Part shown: in pieces, positions 1-8,290 of the stretch | Position numbering within the stretch: the first letter of the stretch is position 1 | Layout of the letters: each line of letters opens with the position of its first letter | Source of the DNA: Subdoligranulum variabile | Lineage (GTDB): Bacteria > Bacillota > Clostridia > Oscillospirales > Ruminococcaceae | NCBI GenBank assembly: GCA_004552305.1 | Contig: SFOX01000007.1 | Span: 8,611-72,610, forward strand | DNA: 64,000 nt | Direction: 5' to 3' | Position numbers and translations under genes: made by a program | Notes under the pieces: generated by a model | The model's input: the letters and a program-made list of their open reading frames with translations, nothing else | Databases searched by the model: none | Told to the model about the DNA's origin: nothing

Positions 1-2
1 TC

Positions 3-1112
3 GCGCTTATGCTGCTTTTTATGGCGGCGTCCACCCGTGCCGACCGCTGGCAGGTGGGGTATTTCTGCACGCGGGCGTTTATTCTGGCGGGTTTTGCCGG
101 GGCGCTGACATGGCAGATGTATGTATATTTTGCGCGTGACATCGCGGTATTGCAAAGCCTGCCTGCGCTGGCACTTTTTATTGCGGCGGGGTTCGGCATC
201 ATCTTCGGTCTGATGTGGCTTCTGGAGGATGGCGGTAGCACGGGCAGCGTTCAGTTTGACATTCGACCCCGCACGACCTGCATTGCGGCGGTTATGGCGA
301 CGGCCATCTACATTTTGTCCAGCATCAGCTATACGCAGCTGAACACGCCTTTTTCGGCCCGCGGCACGATGGAAATTTACACAATGCGCACGGTCGTCTA
401 CTTCGGCGGCGTGGCACTGTTGTTTGCGTATCAATCGCAGCTGCGCGATTTATTGACACAGCGTGAGGCGGATGCCTTGCGAAATATGCTGCACATCCAG
501 TATGAAACCTACAAAATCCGGCAGGAGAGCATAGACCTCATTAATCAGAAATATCATGACTTAAAGCACCAAATCGCAGTGCTGCGCGCCGAGAGCGGCG
601 AGAAACGCAATGCCGTGCTGGACAATATGGAGCAGGAGATCAAAGCCTACGAGGCGCAGAATGACACCGGCAATAAGGTGCTGGACACGGTGCTGACAGG
701 CAAAAGTCTGACCTGCCGCACCAAAAACATTCAATTGACCTGCGTGGCTGACGGCACAGCGCTGGACTTTATGGACGTGATGGACATCAGCAACCTGTTC
801 GGCAATGCGCTGGACAACGCAATCGAGAGCGTCGACAAAATCACAGACCCGGAGCGCAGACTCATCCACCTGAGCGTGGCGAGGCAAAAAGGCTTTGCGG
901 CCATCCGCATTGAAAACTGCTTTGACGGTGAGCTGAAATTTGAGAAGGGTCTGCCCGTCACGACGAAAAAGGATATTCTGTACCATGGCTTTGGTGTAAA
1001 AAGTATACAAAACGCCGCTGCAAAATACGGCGGCACCGCGACAATTACGACCCGCGAGGGCTGGTTTGAACTGCGCGTGCTGATTCCGCTGGGGCAGCCG
1101 CAGCAGAAATAA
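3..1112 (+). CDS. GHKL-type sensor histidine kinase (5' end outside window)
   Basis: C-terminal part of an AgrC/VirS-like quorum or peptide sensor kinase. The frame is open to the window edge and the first internal ATG is at 9. Comparison with the paralogue at 37896-39179 suggests roughly 90 N-terminal residues are missing. Several hydrophobic segments fill about residues 1-150. A dimerisation/phosphoacceptor helix follows with the HDLKHQ motif near residue 185, then a GHKL ATPase domain with an N-box (NLFGNALDNA) and a G-box (GFGVKSI). A partner LytTR response regulator would be expected just outside the window, as at 39176-39886. A hairpin terminator follows. The family call is firm; the signal sensed is unknown. 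Confidence 0.85.
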   Translation, partial: ALMLLFMAASTRADRWQVGYFCTRAFILAGFAGALTWQMYVYFARDIAVLQSLPALALFIAAGFGIIFGLMWLLEDGGSTGSVQFDIRPRTTCIAAVMATAIYILSSISYTQLNTPFSARGTMEIYTMRTVVYFGGVALLFAYQSQLRDLLTQREADALRNMLHIQYETYKIRQESIDLINQKYHDLKHQIAVLRAESGEKRNAVLDNMEQEIKAYEAQNDTGNKVLDTVLTGKSLTCRTKNIQLTCVADGTALDFMDVMDISNLFGNALDNAIESVDKITDPERRLIHLSVARQKGFAAIRIENCFDGELKFEKGLPVTTKKDILYHGFGVKSIQNAAAKYGGTATITTREGWFELRVLIPLGQPQQK

Positions 1113-1126
1113 AAAATAAAGTTTTG

Positions 1127-1168
1127 CGCCCCCTGCATCGGCAAACGCCGTGCAGGGGGCGTTGTTTG
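1127..1168 (+). terminator. Rho-independent terminator after the sensor kinase
   Basis: An 11-bp perfect stem (1127-1137 with 1151-1161), 13-nt loop, then a T-rich stretch, 14 bases after the kinase stop codon. The remaining bases to 1383 hold the rhamnosidase upstream region. A possible extended -10 (TG followed by TATGGT at 1318) lies there, with no clear -35. Confidence 0.85.
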
Positions 1169-1383
1169 TGCGGAAAAGTCTATGTTTGGATGCTGCGTTT
1201 GGCAATGCGTACAAAAAACAAGTGCAAAACCTTGTGAAATATGACAAAACCAAAAACCGTTTGTGCGAAAAAGAGCGCATTTCGTGCAAATTATGCGCCG
1301 CCGCATGATTCTTGTGGTATGGTAGGCTTACAGAAAGAAGCAATCTCCGGACGGACAGCCCGTCCGATGAAGGAGGAGAACAT

Positions 1384-3927
1384 ATGTTTGAAATCACACG
1401 CCTGACGGTGGAGCATCTGACCGCCGGCTGCGTGACCGACTGCTCCACGCCCCGCATCGGGTTTTCCCTGAGCAGCGACCGCCAGGGCGCGCAGTTGGCC
1501 GATGCCGTGTTGACCGTCGGCGACTGGTCCGCCCATGTGACCAGTGGTCAGAGCGCTGCCTACGTCGGTCCTGCGCTGCTGCCGTTCACCACCTACAGCG
1601 TGCGTCTGAACGCCACGGACGACGCAGACGAGACCGCCACCGCTGCCACCACCTTTGAGACAGGTCGTATGGAAACGCCTTGGAAGGGACAGTGGATCAG
1701 CGACCCAAGCTACCGCTTCACCGAGGCAAAGGTCAGCCCCGTGCCGATGGTTTTCCGCAAGGAAATCACAACGAATAAACCCATTACCCGCGCGCGGCTC
1801 TACGCCACAGCGATGGGCATCTACGAGGCAGAGTTGAATGGTCAAAAGCTGGGCGAGCAATACTTCGCCCCCGGCTTCACGAGCTACAAGTCCTACTTGC
1901 AGTATCAGACCTACGATGTAACGCCGTTTTTGACGGGAAACGACACGCTGACCTTCACGGTAGCAGGCGGCTGGGCTGTGGGCAGCTTTGTGTTTACCCG
2001 CAAAAACCGTGTGACCGCCGACCGTCAGGCTCTGCTGGCAGAACTGCGCATCGAGTACACGGATGGCACAGTGGAGACCATCGGCACCGACGCCACATGG
2101 AAGGTCAGCGAGAGCGGTCCCGTGCGGATGGCGGATCTGTACGACGGTGAGACCTACGATGCTACGCAGGAAATCAGCGATTGGCACAACGCCGCGCCCG
2201 AAACACTGAAAGTCACCCCCACCATCACGGCGGATTACGGTGCCCCGGTTAAGGCCCACGAGGTGCGCAAGCCCGTGACCGTGATGACTGCCCCCGACGG
2301 CGAGACGATTTACGACTTCGGACAGAATCTGGCGGGTGTTGTCCGCATCAAATTCAACGGCAAGGTCGGGCAGGTCGTGACCGTGCGCCACGCCGAGATC
2401 CTGAACCCCGACGGCAGCCTGAACACGACCTTCCTGCGCACGGCCAAGGCCACGGCGACCTACACCTGCCGCGACGGCGAGCAGACCTACAGCCCGCGGT
2501 TCAGCTACATGGGCTTCCGCTATGCGGGGGTCAAGGGCGTCGACGCGAAGGATCTGGAAATCGAGGCTGTGGCGCTCTACTCAGATGTGGAACACAGCGG
2601 TTCCTTCCGCTGCTCCAATGAGATGCTGAACAAACTGCAGTCCAACATTACATGGGGTGCCAAGTCGAATTTCGTTGATATACCGACGGACTGCCCCCAG
2701 CGCGACGAGCGCATGGGCTGGACCGGAGACATTGCCGTGTTCTCGCCCACCGCGCTGTACAACTTTGAACTGAGCCGCTTTTTGGAGAAGTGGCTGCGTG
2801 ACGTCAAGGCCGAGCAGCTGCCCACCGGCGGCATCCCCAACACCGTGCCTGTGCAGGGCTACGGTTTCCCCGCCACAATGCCCGAGATGGCTGTGGACTG
2901 GTGGGGCGACGCCTGCGTGCTGGTGCCATGGGCTCTATACGAGGCCACGGGCAGCTTAGATGTGCTGCGTATGATGTACCCCACCATGCAGAAGTACGTC
3001 AAGGCGTGCTGCTTCTGGGCCGGGTTCGGCATCGGCAAGCACCGTTACATCTGGCACACGCCGTCGGTGCTGCATTTTGGCGACTGGGTCGCCCCCGATG
3101 TGCCGAAGATGAGTCAGTGGCAGGCGCGCAGCAAGTACACCGCCACGGCGTCCCTGTGCAACACCAGCGGTACACTGGCGAAAATTGCACGCATCCTTGG
3201 CAAGACCGAGGACGCCGCCAAGTACAAGGAGCTGAGCCGCAAGGTGGCCGATGCCTATTGCAGTGTGCTGACCGATGGAAATGGCAAGACGAAGGAAGAG
3301 TTCCAGACCGCCTATGTGCTGCCGCTGTACTTGAATATGTTCCCCGAAAATGTCAAGGCGAAGGCCGCCGAGAATCTGGTCAAGCTGGTCGAGAAGAACG
3401 ACTACAAGATCGGCACAGGCTTCCCGGGTACGCCGTACATCCTGTTTGCGTTGACCGACAATGGTCACGCCGACACTGCCTACAAGATGCTGCTGAACAC
3501 ACAGTGTCCCAGCTGGCTGTATGAGGTCCGCGTGGGCGCAACCACGGTTTGGGAGCGTTGGGACGGTCTGGACGAGAACGGCGAGTGTCCGATCGGCAAC
3601 GACGGCACCGACATGATGATCTCGTACAACCACTATGCCAGCGGCGCGGTGGGCGCGTTCCTCTACCGCCGCGTGCTGGGTGTGGAGCCCACCGAGGCCG
3701 GGTACCGCAAGTTCAGGTTTGCGCCGGTGGTTGGCGGCGGCATCACCGAGGCCGAAGGCACGGTGGGTACGCCCTACGGCGTGATCAAGGCGGCATGGAA
3801 GATCGCGGACGGCGAGATGACGATGACCGTGGCGGTGCCCATCGGCACCGAATGCACCGTCGTGCTGCCGAGCGGGGAAGAAAAAGTGCTTGGCAGCGGG
3901 AAATATACCGTTACGGCAAAGGCGTAA
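1384..3927 (+). CDS. GH78 alpha-L-rhamnosidase
   Basis: Predicted inverting hydrolase releasing terminal alpha-L-rhamnose from plant glycosides or rhamnose-containing polysaccharides. It has 847 residues, normal for the family, and no signal peptide, so it should act on imported substrate. Seen in sequence: N-terminal beta-sandwich domains (about 1-310), then the (alpha/alpha)6 barrel with the family motif RDERMGWTGD (about residues 440-450, carrying the catalytic acid region) and VWERWD near 720, then a C-terminal beta domain. The start is placed at 1384, seven bases after AAGGAGGA; upstream in-frame codons lack a ribosome site. The sugar transporter 54 bp downstream is probably co-transcribed and would supply the substrate. 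Confidence 0.93.
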   Translation: MFEITRLTVEHLTAGCVTDCSTPRIGFSLSSDRQGAQLADAVLTVGDWSAHVTSGQSAAYVGPALLPFTTYSVRLNATDDADETATAATTFETGRMETPWKGQWISDPSYRFTEAKVSPVPMVFRKEITTNKPITRARLYATAMGIYEAELNGQKLGEQYFAPGFTSYKSYLQYQTYDVTPFLTGNDTLTFTVAGGWAVGSFVFTRKNRVTADRQALLAELRIEYTDGTVETIGTDATWKVSESGPVRMADLYDGETYDATQEISDWHNAAPETLKVTPTITADYGAPVKAHEVRKPVTVMTAPDGETIYDFGQNLAGVVRIKFNGKVGQVVTVRHAEILNPDGSLNTTFLRTAKATATYTCRDGEQTYSPRFSYMGFRYAGVKGVDAKDLEIEAVALYSDVEHSGSFRCSNEMLNKLQSNITWGAKSNFVDIPTDCPQRDERMGWTGDIAVFSPTALYNFELSRFLEKWLRDVKAEQLPTGGIPNTVPVQGYGFPATMPEMAVDWWGDACVLVPWALYEATGSLDVLRMMYPTMQKYVKACCFWAGFGIGKHRYIWHTPSVLHFGDWVAPDVPKMSQWQARSKYTATASLCNTSGTLAKIARILGKTEDAAKYKELSRKVADAYCSVLTDGNGKTKEEFQTAYVLPLYLNMFPENVKAKAAENLVKLVEKNDYKIGTGFPGTPYILFALTDNGHADTAYKMLLNTQCPSWLYEVRVGATTVWERWDGLDENGECPIGNDGTDMMISYNHYASGAVGAFLYRRVLGVEPTEAGYRKFRFAPVVGGGITEAEGTVGTPYGVIKAAWKIADGEMTMTVAVPIGTECTVVLPSGEEKVLGSGKYTVTAKA

Positions 3928-3981
3928 AAGCATACGGTAAACAAATTGCATCTATACACAAAGAAGGAGTGAATCTCTATT

Positions 3982-4842
3982 ATGTCGACCTCGAAATCCA
4001 ACTTCTGGTCCTCGCCGCTGACGAAGTCCCGTATCACCAGTGACGACGTCAAGATGCCGGAAATGCTGCTGGGCTATTTTATCGGACCCTTCGGCGCACT
4101 GCTTTCCTCGGGCATCTTTACAAGCATCCTGCAGAACTACTTCACCGATGTCCTCAAGCTTGATCTTGGCTTTTTGACGACCTTGCAGCTGATCTCCACG
4201 GTACTCATCGTGGCGTCCAACCTTATCGTCGGTCAGCTGATTGAGCGCACCAAGGCGCTGGCCGGCAAGGCACGCCCATGGATTTTGCTCTCCGCATTGA
4301 CTCTTTCCGTCGCCAGTGTGCTGATGTTCATCGTGCCGTTTGAGGGCATGGTCAAGATGGTCTGGATCGCCATCGCGTACAACCTGTACTACGCGGTCGC
4401 TTACCCCATCTACAACACCGCCAACTCCACGATGATCCCCGTTTCCACCCGTGACAGCAAGCAGCGCGGTGCGCTGGCTTCCTTTACCAATGTGGCGGGT
4501 CTGGGCGTTATGGGCTGCGGCTCGATGGTCTTCCCGATGCTCGTTTCCTTCGCACTGAAGGAGAACCAGCACCTATGGTTCCTCACCATGCTTGCCGTCG
4601 CTATCTTCAGCGCACTGACCATCTACCTGCAGTTCCTCTTCACCCGTGAGCGTGTCACCGAGGAAGGTCGCACCGACACCGAGACTCCTGCCTCCGCCAC
4701 TCTGGGCGAGCAGCTCAAGGCTGTTACGAACAACGCTCAGACGATGGCTGACCTGTCCAGCGCCATCTACGGCACGGTCGCGCTGCTGATTGCTGTGGTG
4801 CTGAACATCATTGCCGCCTTCACCAACGTGACGAAGGAGTAA
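3982..4842 (+). CDS. GPH-family sugar transporter, shortened (about half length)
   Basis: Major-facilitator protein of the glycoside-pentoside-hexuronide:cation symporter type. The first 245 or so residues match the N-terminal six-helix half: an FGALLSSGIFT helix, a GKARPWIL loop motif and a NTANSTMIP segment. The usual second six-helix half is absent: after an NNAQ linker one more hydrophobic helix follows and the protein ends at 286 residues, against 450-500 for the family (compare 51310-52797). This looks like an in-frame internal deletion. It may be non-functional or act as a half-transporter. It sits behind the rhamnosidase with its own AAGGAG site and precedes a terminator. Confidence 0.8.
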   Translation: MSTSKSNFWSSPLTKSRITSDDVKMPEMLLGYFIGPFGALLSSGIFTSILQNYFTDVLKLDLGFLTTLQLISTVLIVASNLIVGQLIERTKALAGKARPWILLSALTLSVASVLMFIVPFEGMVKMVWIAIAYNLYYAVAYPIYNTANSTMIPVSTRDSKQRGALASFTNVAGLGVMGCGSMVFPMLVSFALKENQHLWFLTMLAVAIFSALTIYLQFLFTRERVTEEGRTDTETPASATLGEQLKAVTNNAQTMADLSSAIYGTVALLIAVVLNIIAAFTNVTKE

Positions 4843-4892
4843 TTCCCCAGACATTCCCGCGTCACTTCATCGTGACAGCTTTTTCCTCATCC

Positions 4893-4925
4893 GACCCCGG
4901 GGACTTGCTCTCCGGGGTCTTTTCT
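4893..4925 (+). terminator. Rho-independent terminator after the rhamnosidase/transporter unit
   Basis: Stem 4893-4900 with 4912-4919 (GACCCCGG/CCGGGGTC), extended inward by weaker pairs, then TTTTCT. A weaker GTCAC/GTGAC stem followed by five Ts lies just upstream at 4861-4885. Confidence 0.8.
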
Positions 4926-4932
4926 GTATAAT
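4905..4932 (+). promoter_or_regulatory. Sigma-70/SigA promoter of the acylation operon
   Basis: TTGCTC at 4905-4910 and TATAAT at 4927-4932 with a 16-bp spacer. The -35 and spacer lie inside the loop and right arm of the preceding terminator hairpin, so termination of one unit and initiation of the next share the same bases. Confidence 0.7.
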
Positions 4933-4964
4933 AGTATGTAGTTACGAAAGGATGTGACTTTTCT

Positions 4965-6722
4965 TTGCGCCGCCTGTTTTCTCTGCTGTTGGTCGCTGTG
5001 CTGCTGACGTCCTGTGCGCCTGCCGCTGCCAAGCCCGCGGCGCAATGCCGCATCGTTTTGGAATCCTCGCCTGCGTTTACAGCGCAGACCCAAACCGTAG
5101 CCGTTACCCCGGGGCAGACGGTGACCTTCACCCTGACCCCGACCGACGGCTATACGCTGACGGGTGCTGACTACGCCGGTGCATTGCTTACCCGTACCGG
5201 CGCGGCGTACATCCTGACGCTGCCCGATGTCCGCTACTCGGTTGCCGTGGCAGTGACCGCAGAAAAGAGCGATACTGTGCTGTATTATAATGACAACTGC
5301 GGCGGTGGCTGGGTCACTGTGCCTGTTACCCCCAGCCATCTGCGGCTGAACACCGCCATCGATGGTGCGCTGTTTACCCGCCCTGGGTACACGCTGACGG
5401 GCTGGAACACCGCCCCGGACGGCAGCGGTCAAGCCATCGGTCTGGGCAGCCGCACCGAACCCGGTGTGCGGCTTTACGCGCAGTGGGCTGCTCAAAACGA
5501 TGCCGCGGAGTTCACCTACACGGTTGAAAACGATGCTGCAACCATAACGGGCTGGCAGGGCGGGGGAGAAGCGCTTGTCATCCCCGATACGCTGGGCGGC
5601 GCACCTGTCGTGGAAATTGCGGCGGGGGTCTTTGCCGATGCGCCCTGTAAAACGGTCATCTTCCCGGATACCTTGTGCCGCGTGCAGCCCGGAGCCTTCA
5701 GCGGCTGCGCTGCGGAGCGCGTGACCCTGTTTGACAACCTGCAGCAGATCAGCGATTACGCATTTGAAAATTGCACAAACCTGCATACATTGTACATCAA
5801 CACCGCGACTGCGCCCGTCTACAGCGGCAGCTACTACGCGACGTTTGCCGATAAGTACGACCGCTTGCTCTCGTTGACCGATACACAGAAGCTCGTGCTG
5901 TTCTCCGGTTCCTCGGCGCGGTTTGGGTATGACAGCGCCGCGCTGGATGCGGCTCTGCCCCATTATGAGGTCGTGAATATGGGTGTGTTCGCCTACACCA
6001 ATGCGCTGCCGCAGCTCGAGCTGATTCGCGCACAGATGCGCCCCGGCGACCTGTTGCTGCTCTCGCCCGAATTTGACGCCGCCAAGCACCAGTTCTGCAC
6101 GACAAACGCCTTCGACGACGGCTTCTTCTGCATGGCTGAGGCAGACTACAATATTGTCGCACGGCTTGATTTACAACAGTACAGCGGCGTTTTTTCGGCA
6201 CTCGGCTCCTATTTGAAGACCCGCGCAGACATGGCAGCACGCAGCTGTGCCGTTTCGCCGTCCGATTTGGATGAGGACGGAAATACCGTTGACACGCCGA
6301 GCTATAACGAGTACGGTGACTATGTTCTGTACCGCCCCGATGCCGCCGATGACACGCCGATTTACGGACTGCCTGTGGACTACACGACGGCGTCCTTCCC
6401 ATATGACACATATATAGCCCCCGCCAACGCCGAGTTTGACCGCTTTGCGGCAGACGGCGTGCGGGTGTACCTGACGTACAGCCCGCGCAACAGCCGCGCC
6501 GTTTCGGCAGATTCCACGCCGGAGGCTGTGACCGCGCTGGATGCATATTTTCGAGAAAATCTCGATGTTGTGTTCTTGACGCCGCTGCAGGATTCCCTGA
6601 TGCCCGGGCGGTATTTCTACGGCACCGACAACCATCTATCTACAAACGGGGTGTCTATGCGCACGGCGCAGGTCATCGATGCACTGACAAAACAACTGCA
6701 GGGGGAGGGAATTGTGCCATGA
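4965..6722 (+). CDS. Lipoprotein with InlB-type repeat, BspA-like LRR and C-terminal SGNH-like domain
   Basis: Exported protein of 585 residues. The start is a TTG about 13 bases after AAAGGA; no ATG or GTG fits. It has a lipoprotein signal with lipobox LLTSC. Domains in order: beta-rich N-terminus; a Listeria-Bacteroides repeat (about 105-180, ending in LYAQWA); BspA/LRR_5-like repeats (about 185-285, with IPDTL and YAFENCTNL); then a DltD/AlgX-like SGNH domain (about 300-585). Candidate catalytic residues are Ser in SGSSARFG (near 315) and Asp/His in TDNHLSTNG (near 554-556). It is followed with ATGA overlap by a small membrane protein and an MBOAT acyltransferase, implying extracytoplasmic transfer or removal of acyl groups on a surface polymer. 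The substrate is unknown. Confidence 0.75.
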   Translation: MRRLFSLLLVAVLLTSCAPAAAKPAAQCRIVLESSPAFTAQTQTVAVTPGQTVTFTLTPTDGYTLTGADYAGALLTRTGAAYILTLPDVRYSVAVAVTAEKSDTVLYYNDNCGGGWVTVPVTPSHLRLNTAIDGALFTRPGYTLTGWNTAPDGSGQAIGLGSRTEPGVRLYAQWAAQNDAAEFTYTVENDAATITGWQGGGEALVIPDTLGGAPVVEIAAGVFADAPCKTVIFPDTLCRVQPGAFSGCAAERVTLFDNLQQISDYAFENCTNLHTLYINTATAPVYSGSYYATFADKYDRLLSLTDTQKLVLFSGSSARFGYDSAALDAALPHYEVVNMGVFAYTNALPQLELIRAQMRPGDLLLLSPEFDAAKHQFCTTNAFDDGFFCMAEADYNIVARLDLQQYSGVFSALGSYLKTRADMAARSCAVSPSDLDEDGNTVDTPSYNEYGDYVLYRPDAADDTPIYGLPVDYTTASFPYDTYIAPANAEFDRFAADGVRVYLTYSPRNSRAVSADSTPEAVTALDAYFRENLDVVFLTPLQDSLMPGRYFYGTDNHLSTNGVSMRTAQVIDALTKQLQGEGIVP

Positions 6723-6925
6723 TTCTTGTCTGCGTTCTGGCTGCACTGACCACTGTGCTGGCACTGGCAGCCCATCGCCGGACATGGGCAGCAGCGCTCG
6801 GCATGGTTTCGGGTGCTGCCGTGGTTTTGGCTGCGCTGGTACTGGATGTGTCCACTAGCACAATGCTGCTCTGCCTGTTGATTCCCTGCGCCGCCGCCAT
6901 GTGGTCGATAGGAGGGCGCTTATGA
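6719..6925 (+). CDS. Small two- to three-helix membrane protein of the acylation operon
   Basis: A 68-residue, almost wholly hydrophobic protein whose ATG overlaps the previous stop (ATGA) and whose stop overlaps the next start. Translational coupling on both sides shows it belongs to the operon. I do not recognise a family. Its size and place beside an MBOAT and an SGNH protein invite comparison with the small DltX protein of D-alanylation operons, but no sequence similarity is claimed. Confidence 0.7.
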   Translation: MILVCVLAALTTVLALAAHRRTWAAALGMVSGAAVVLAALVLDVSTSTMLLCLLIPCAAAMWSIGGRL

Positions 6926-8283
6926 ATTTCACCGCACCCGCTTTTGTGCTGCTTTTTCCGATCGTACTGACCTTGCATTGGATGCTGCCGCCGAGCCGGC
7001 GCTGGGTATTGCTGCTGACCGCCAGCCTCGGATTTTACGCTGTGGGCAGCCCGCAGGCAGTTCCGCTGCTGGCGGGTATCACGCTGGGAACCTATGCGGC
7101 GGCACTGGGCATCGCAAAAAGCAAAACACAGACGGTCAAAAGACTCTGGCTGACCTGTGCGACAGTTTTGTGCATCGGGTGTCTGGGTCTTTTCAAATAT
7201 GCCGGGCTTTTCCGCACAGATATGCCGCTTCTGCTGCCTGCGGGCATCTCGTTTTACACATTTCAGACCCTCAGCTATGTCATTGACATTTACCGCGGGC
7301 GGCTTATGCCGGAGAGGCATCTGGGCTATTACGCCTTATTCGTCAGCTTTTTTCCGCAACTGGTAGCGGGACCGATTGAACGCAGCACGGCGCTTCTGCC
7401 TCAACTGCATGCGCAGGATCGCCGTATGGACAGCGGCGGCTGGCTTTGGATGGTGCGCGGCTTTGCAAAGAAGCTGTTGCTGGCAAACACCGCTGCCGTA
7501 TTTGTGGATGCCGTCTACGCCTCCCCGACCGACGCCTCCGGTCCGGCTGTTCTGTTGGCAACACTGCTTTTTGCCGGGCAGATCTACTGGGACTTTTCCG
7601 GCTATTCCGACATTGCCGTCGGAGCTGCTGCCTTGCTGGGCGTGCGATTGAGCCGCAATTTTGACCACCCCTATCGTGCAGACTCCCTGCGTGATTTCTG
7701 GCACCGCTGGCACATCAGCCTGACGAGGTGGTTTACGGACTACGTCTATATCCCGCTCGGCGGCTCGCGCCGCGGCACGGTAAGGCTGGTCGTAAATACC
7801 ATGATCGTGTTTCTGTTAAGCGGATTCTGGCATGGTGCCGCATACCATTTCATGGTGTGGGGCGGTGTGCATGGTGCGCTGCTGCTTTTGGAAAAGGTCC
7901 TGACCCCCTGCAGCGGAAAACACAAGACCCGCGCTTGGACCACCGTGTGCCTCTGCCATGCCTATACATTTTCACTGGTCTGCATCGCTTGGGTCTTTTT
8001 CCGGGCAGCCTCTGTCTCGGATGCTCTTTTGCTGCTGTCCCGTCTGCCTGTCGGCTGGTCGCTGAGCACACTGCACACAACACTGCTGAACATCGGTATA
8101 CAGCCGTTGGCAGAGCTTGTTTTGGGGGCGCTCTGCCTGCATCTGCTGCCCGAAACGTCGTCCGCAGCACCGTCCCCGCGCAGCATATTAGCCTTCTGTC
8201 TTTTGGCATTGACTGTGGTCGCCGCTTGGTTTTCCACACTGCACACGGGTACAAGCAATGCCTTTATCTACTTCCAATTCTGA
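6922..8283 (+). CDS. MBOAT-family membrane O-acyltransferase (AlgI/DltB-like)
   Basis: Multi-pass acyltransferase of 453 residues. It moves an acyl group across the membrane for transfer to an exported polymer or carrier. The characteristic region is clear: FGYSD-type motif (FSGYSDIAVG, near 230), FWHRWHISLTRWFTDY (near 255) and the active-site His region SGFWHGA (near 300) followed by WGGVHG. The start is taken at 6922, after GGAGGG and overlapping the preceding stop; a GTG at 6901 in the same frame lacks a ribosome site. Flanked by two SGNH-like exported proteins, as alginate and teichoic acid acylation systems pair AlgI/DltB with AlgJ/X or DltD. Confidence 0.92.
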   Translation: MNFTAPAFVLLFPIVLTLHWMLPPSRRWVLLLTASLGFYAVGSPQAVPLLAGITLGTYAAALGIAKSKTQTVKRLWLTCATVLCIGCLGLFKYAGLFRTDMPLLLPAGISFYTFQTLSYVIDIYRGRLMPERHLGYYALFVSFFPQLVAGPIERSTALLPQLHAQDRRMDSGGWLWMVRGFAKKLLLANTAAVFVDAVYASPTDASGPAVLLATLLFAGQIYWDFSGYSDIAVGAAALLGVRLSRNFDHPYRADSLRDFWHRWHISLTRWFTDYVYIPLGGSRRGTVRLVVNTMIVFLLSGFWHGAAYHFMVWGGVHGALLLLEKVLTPCSGKHKTRAWTTVCLCHAYTFSLVCIAWVFFRAASVSDALLLLSRLPVGWSLSTLHTTLLNIGIQPLAELVLGALCLHLLPETSSAAPSPRSILAFCLLALTVVAAWFSTLHTGTSNAFIYFQF

Positions 8284-8290
8284 CCTTGTT

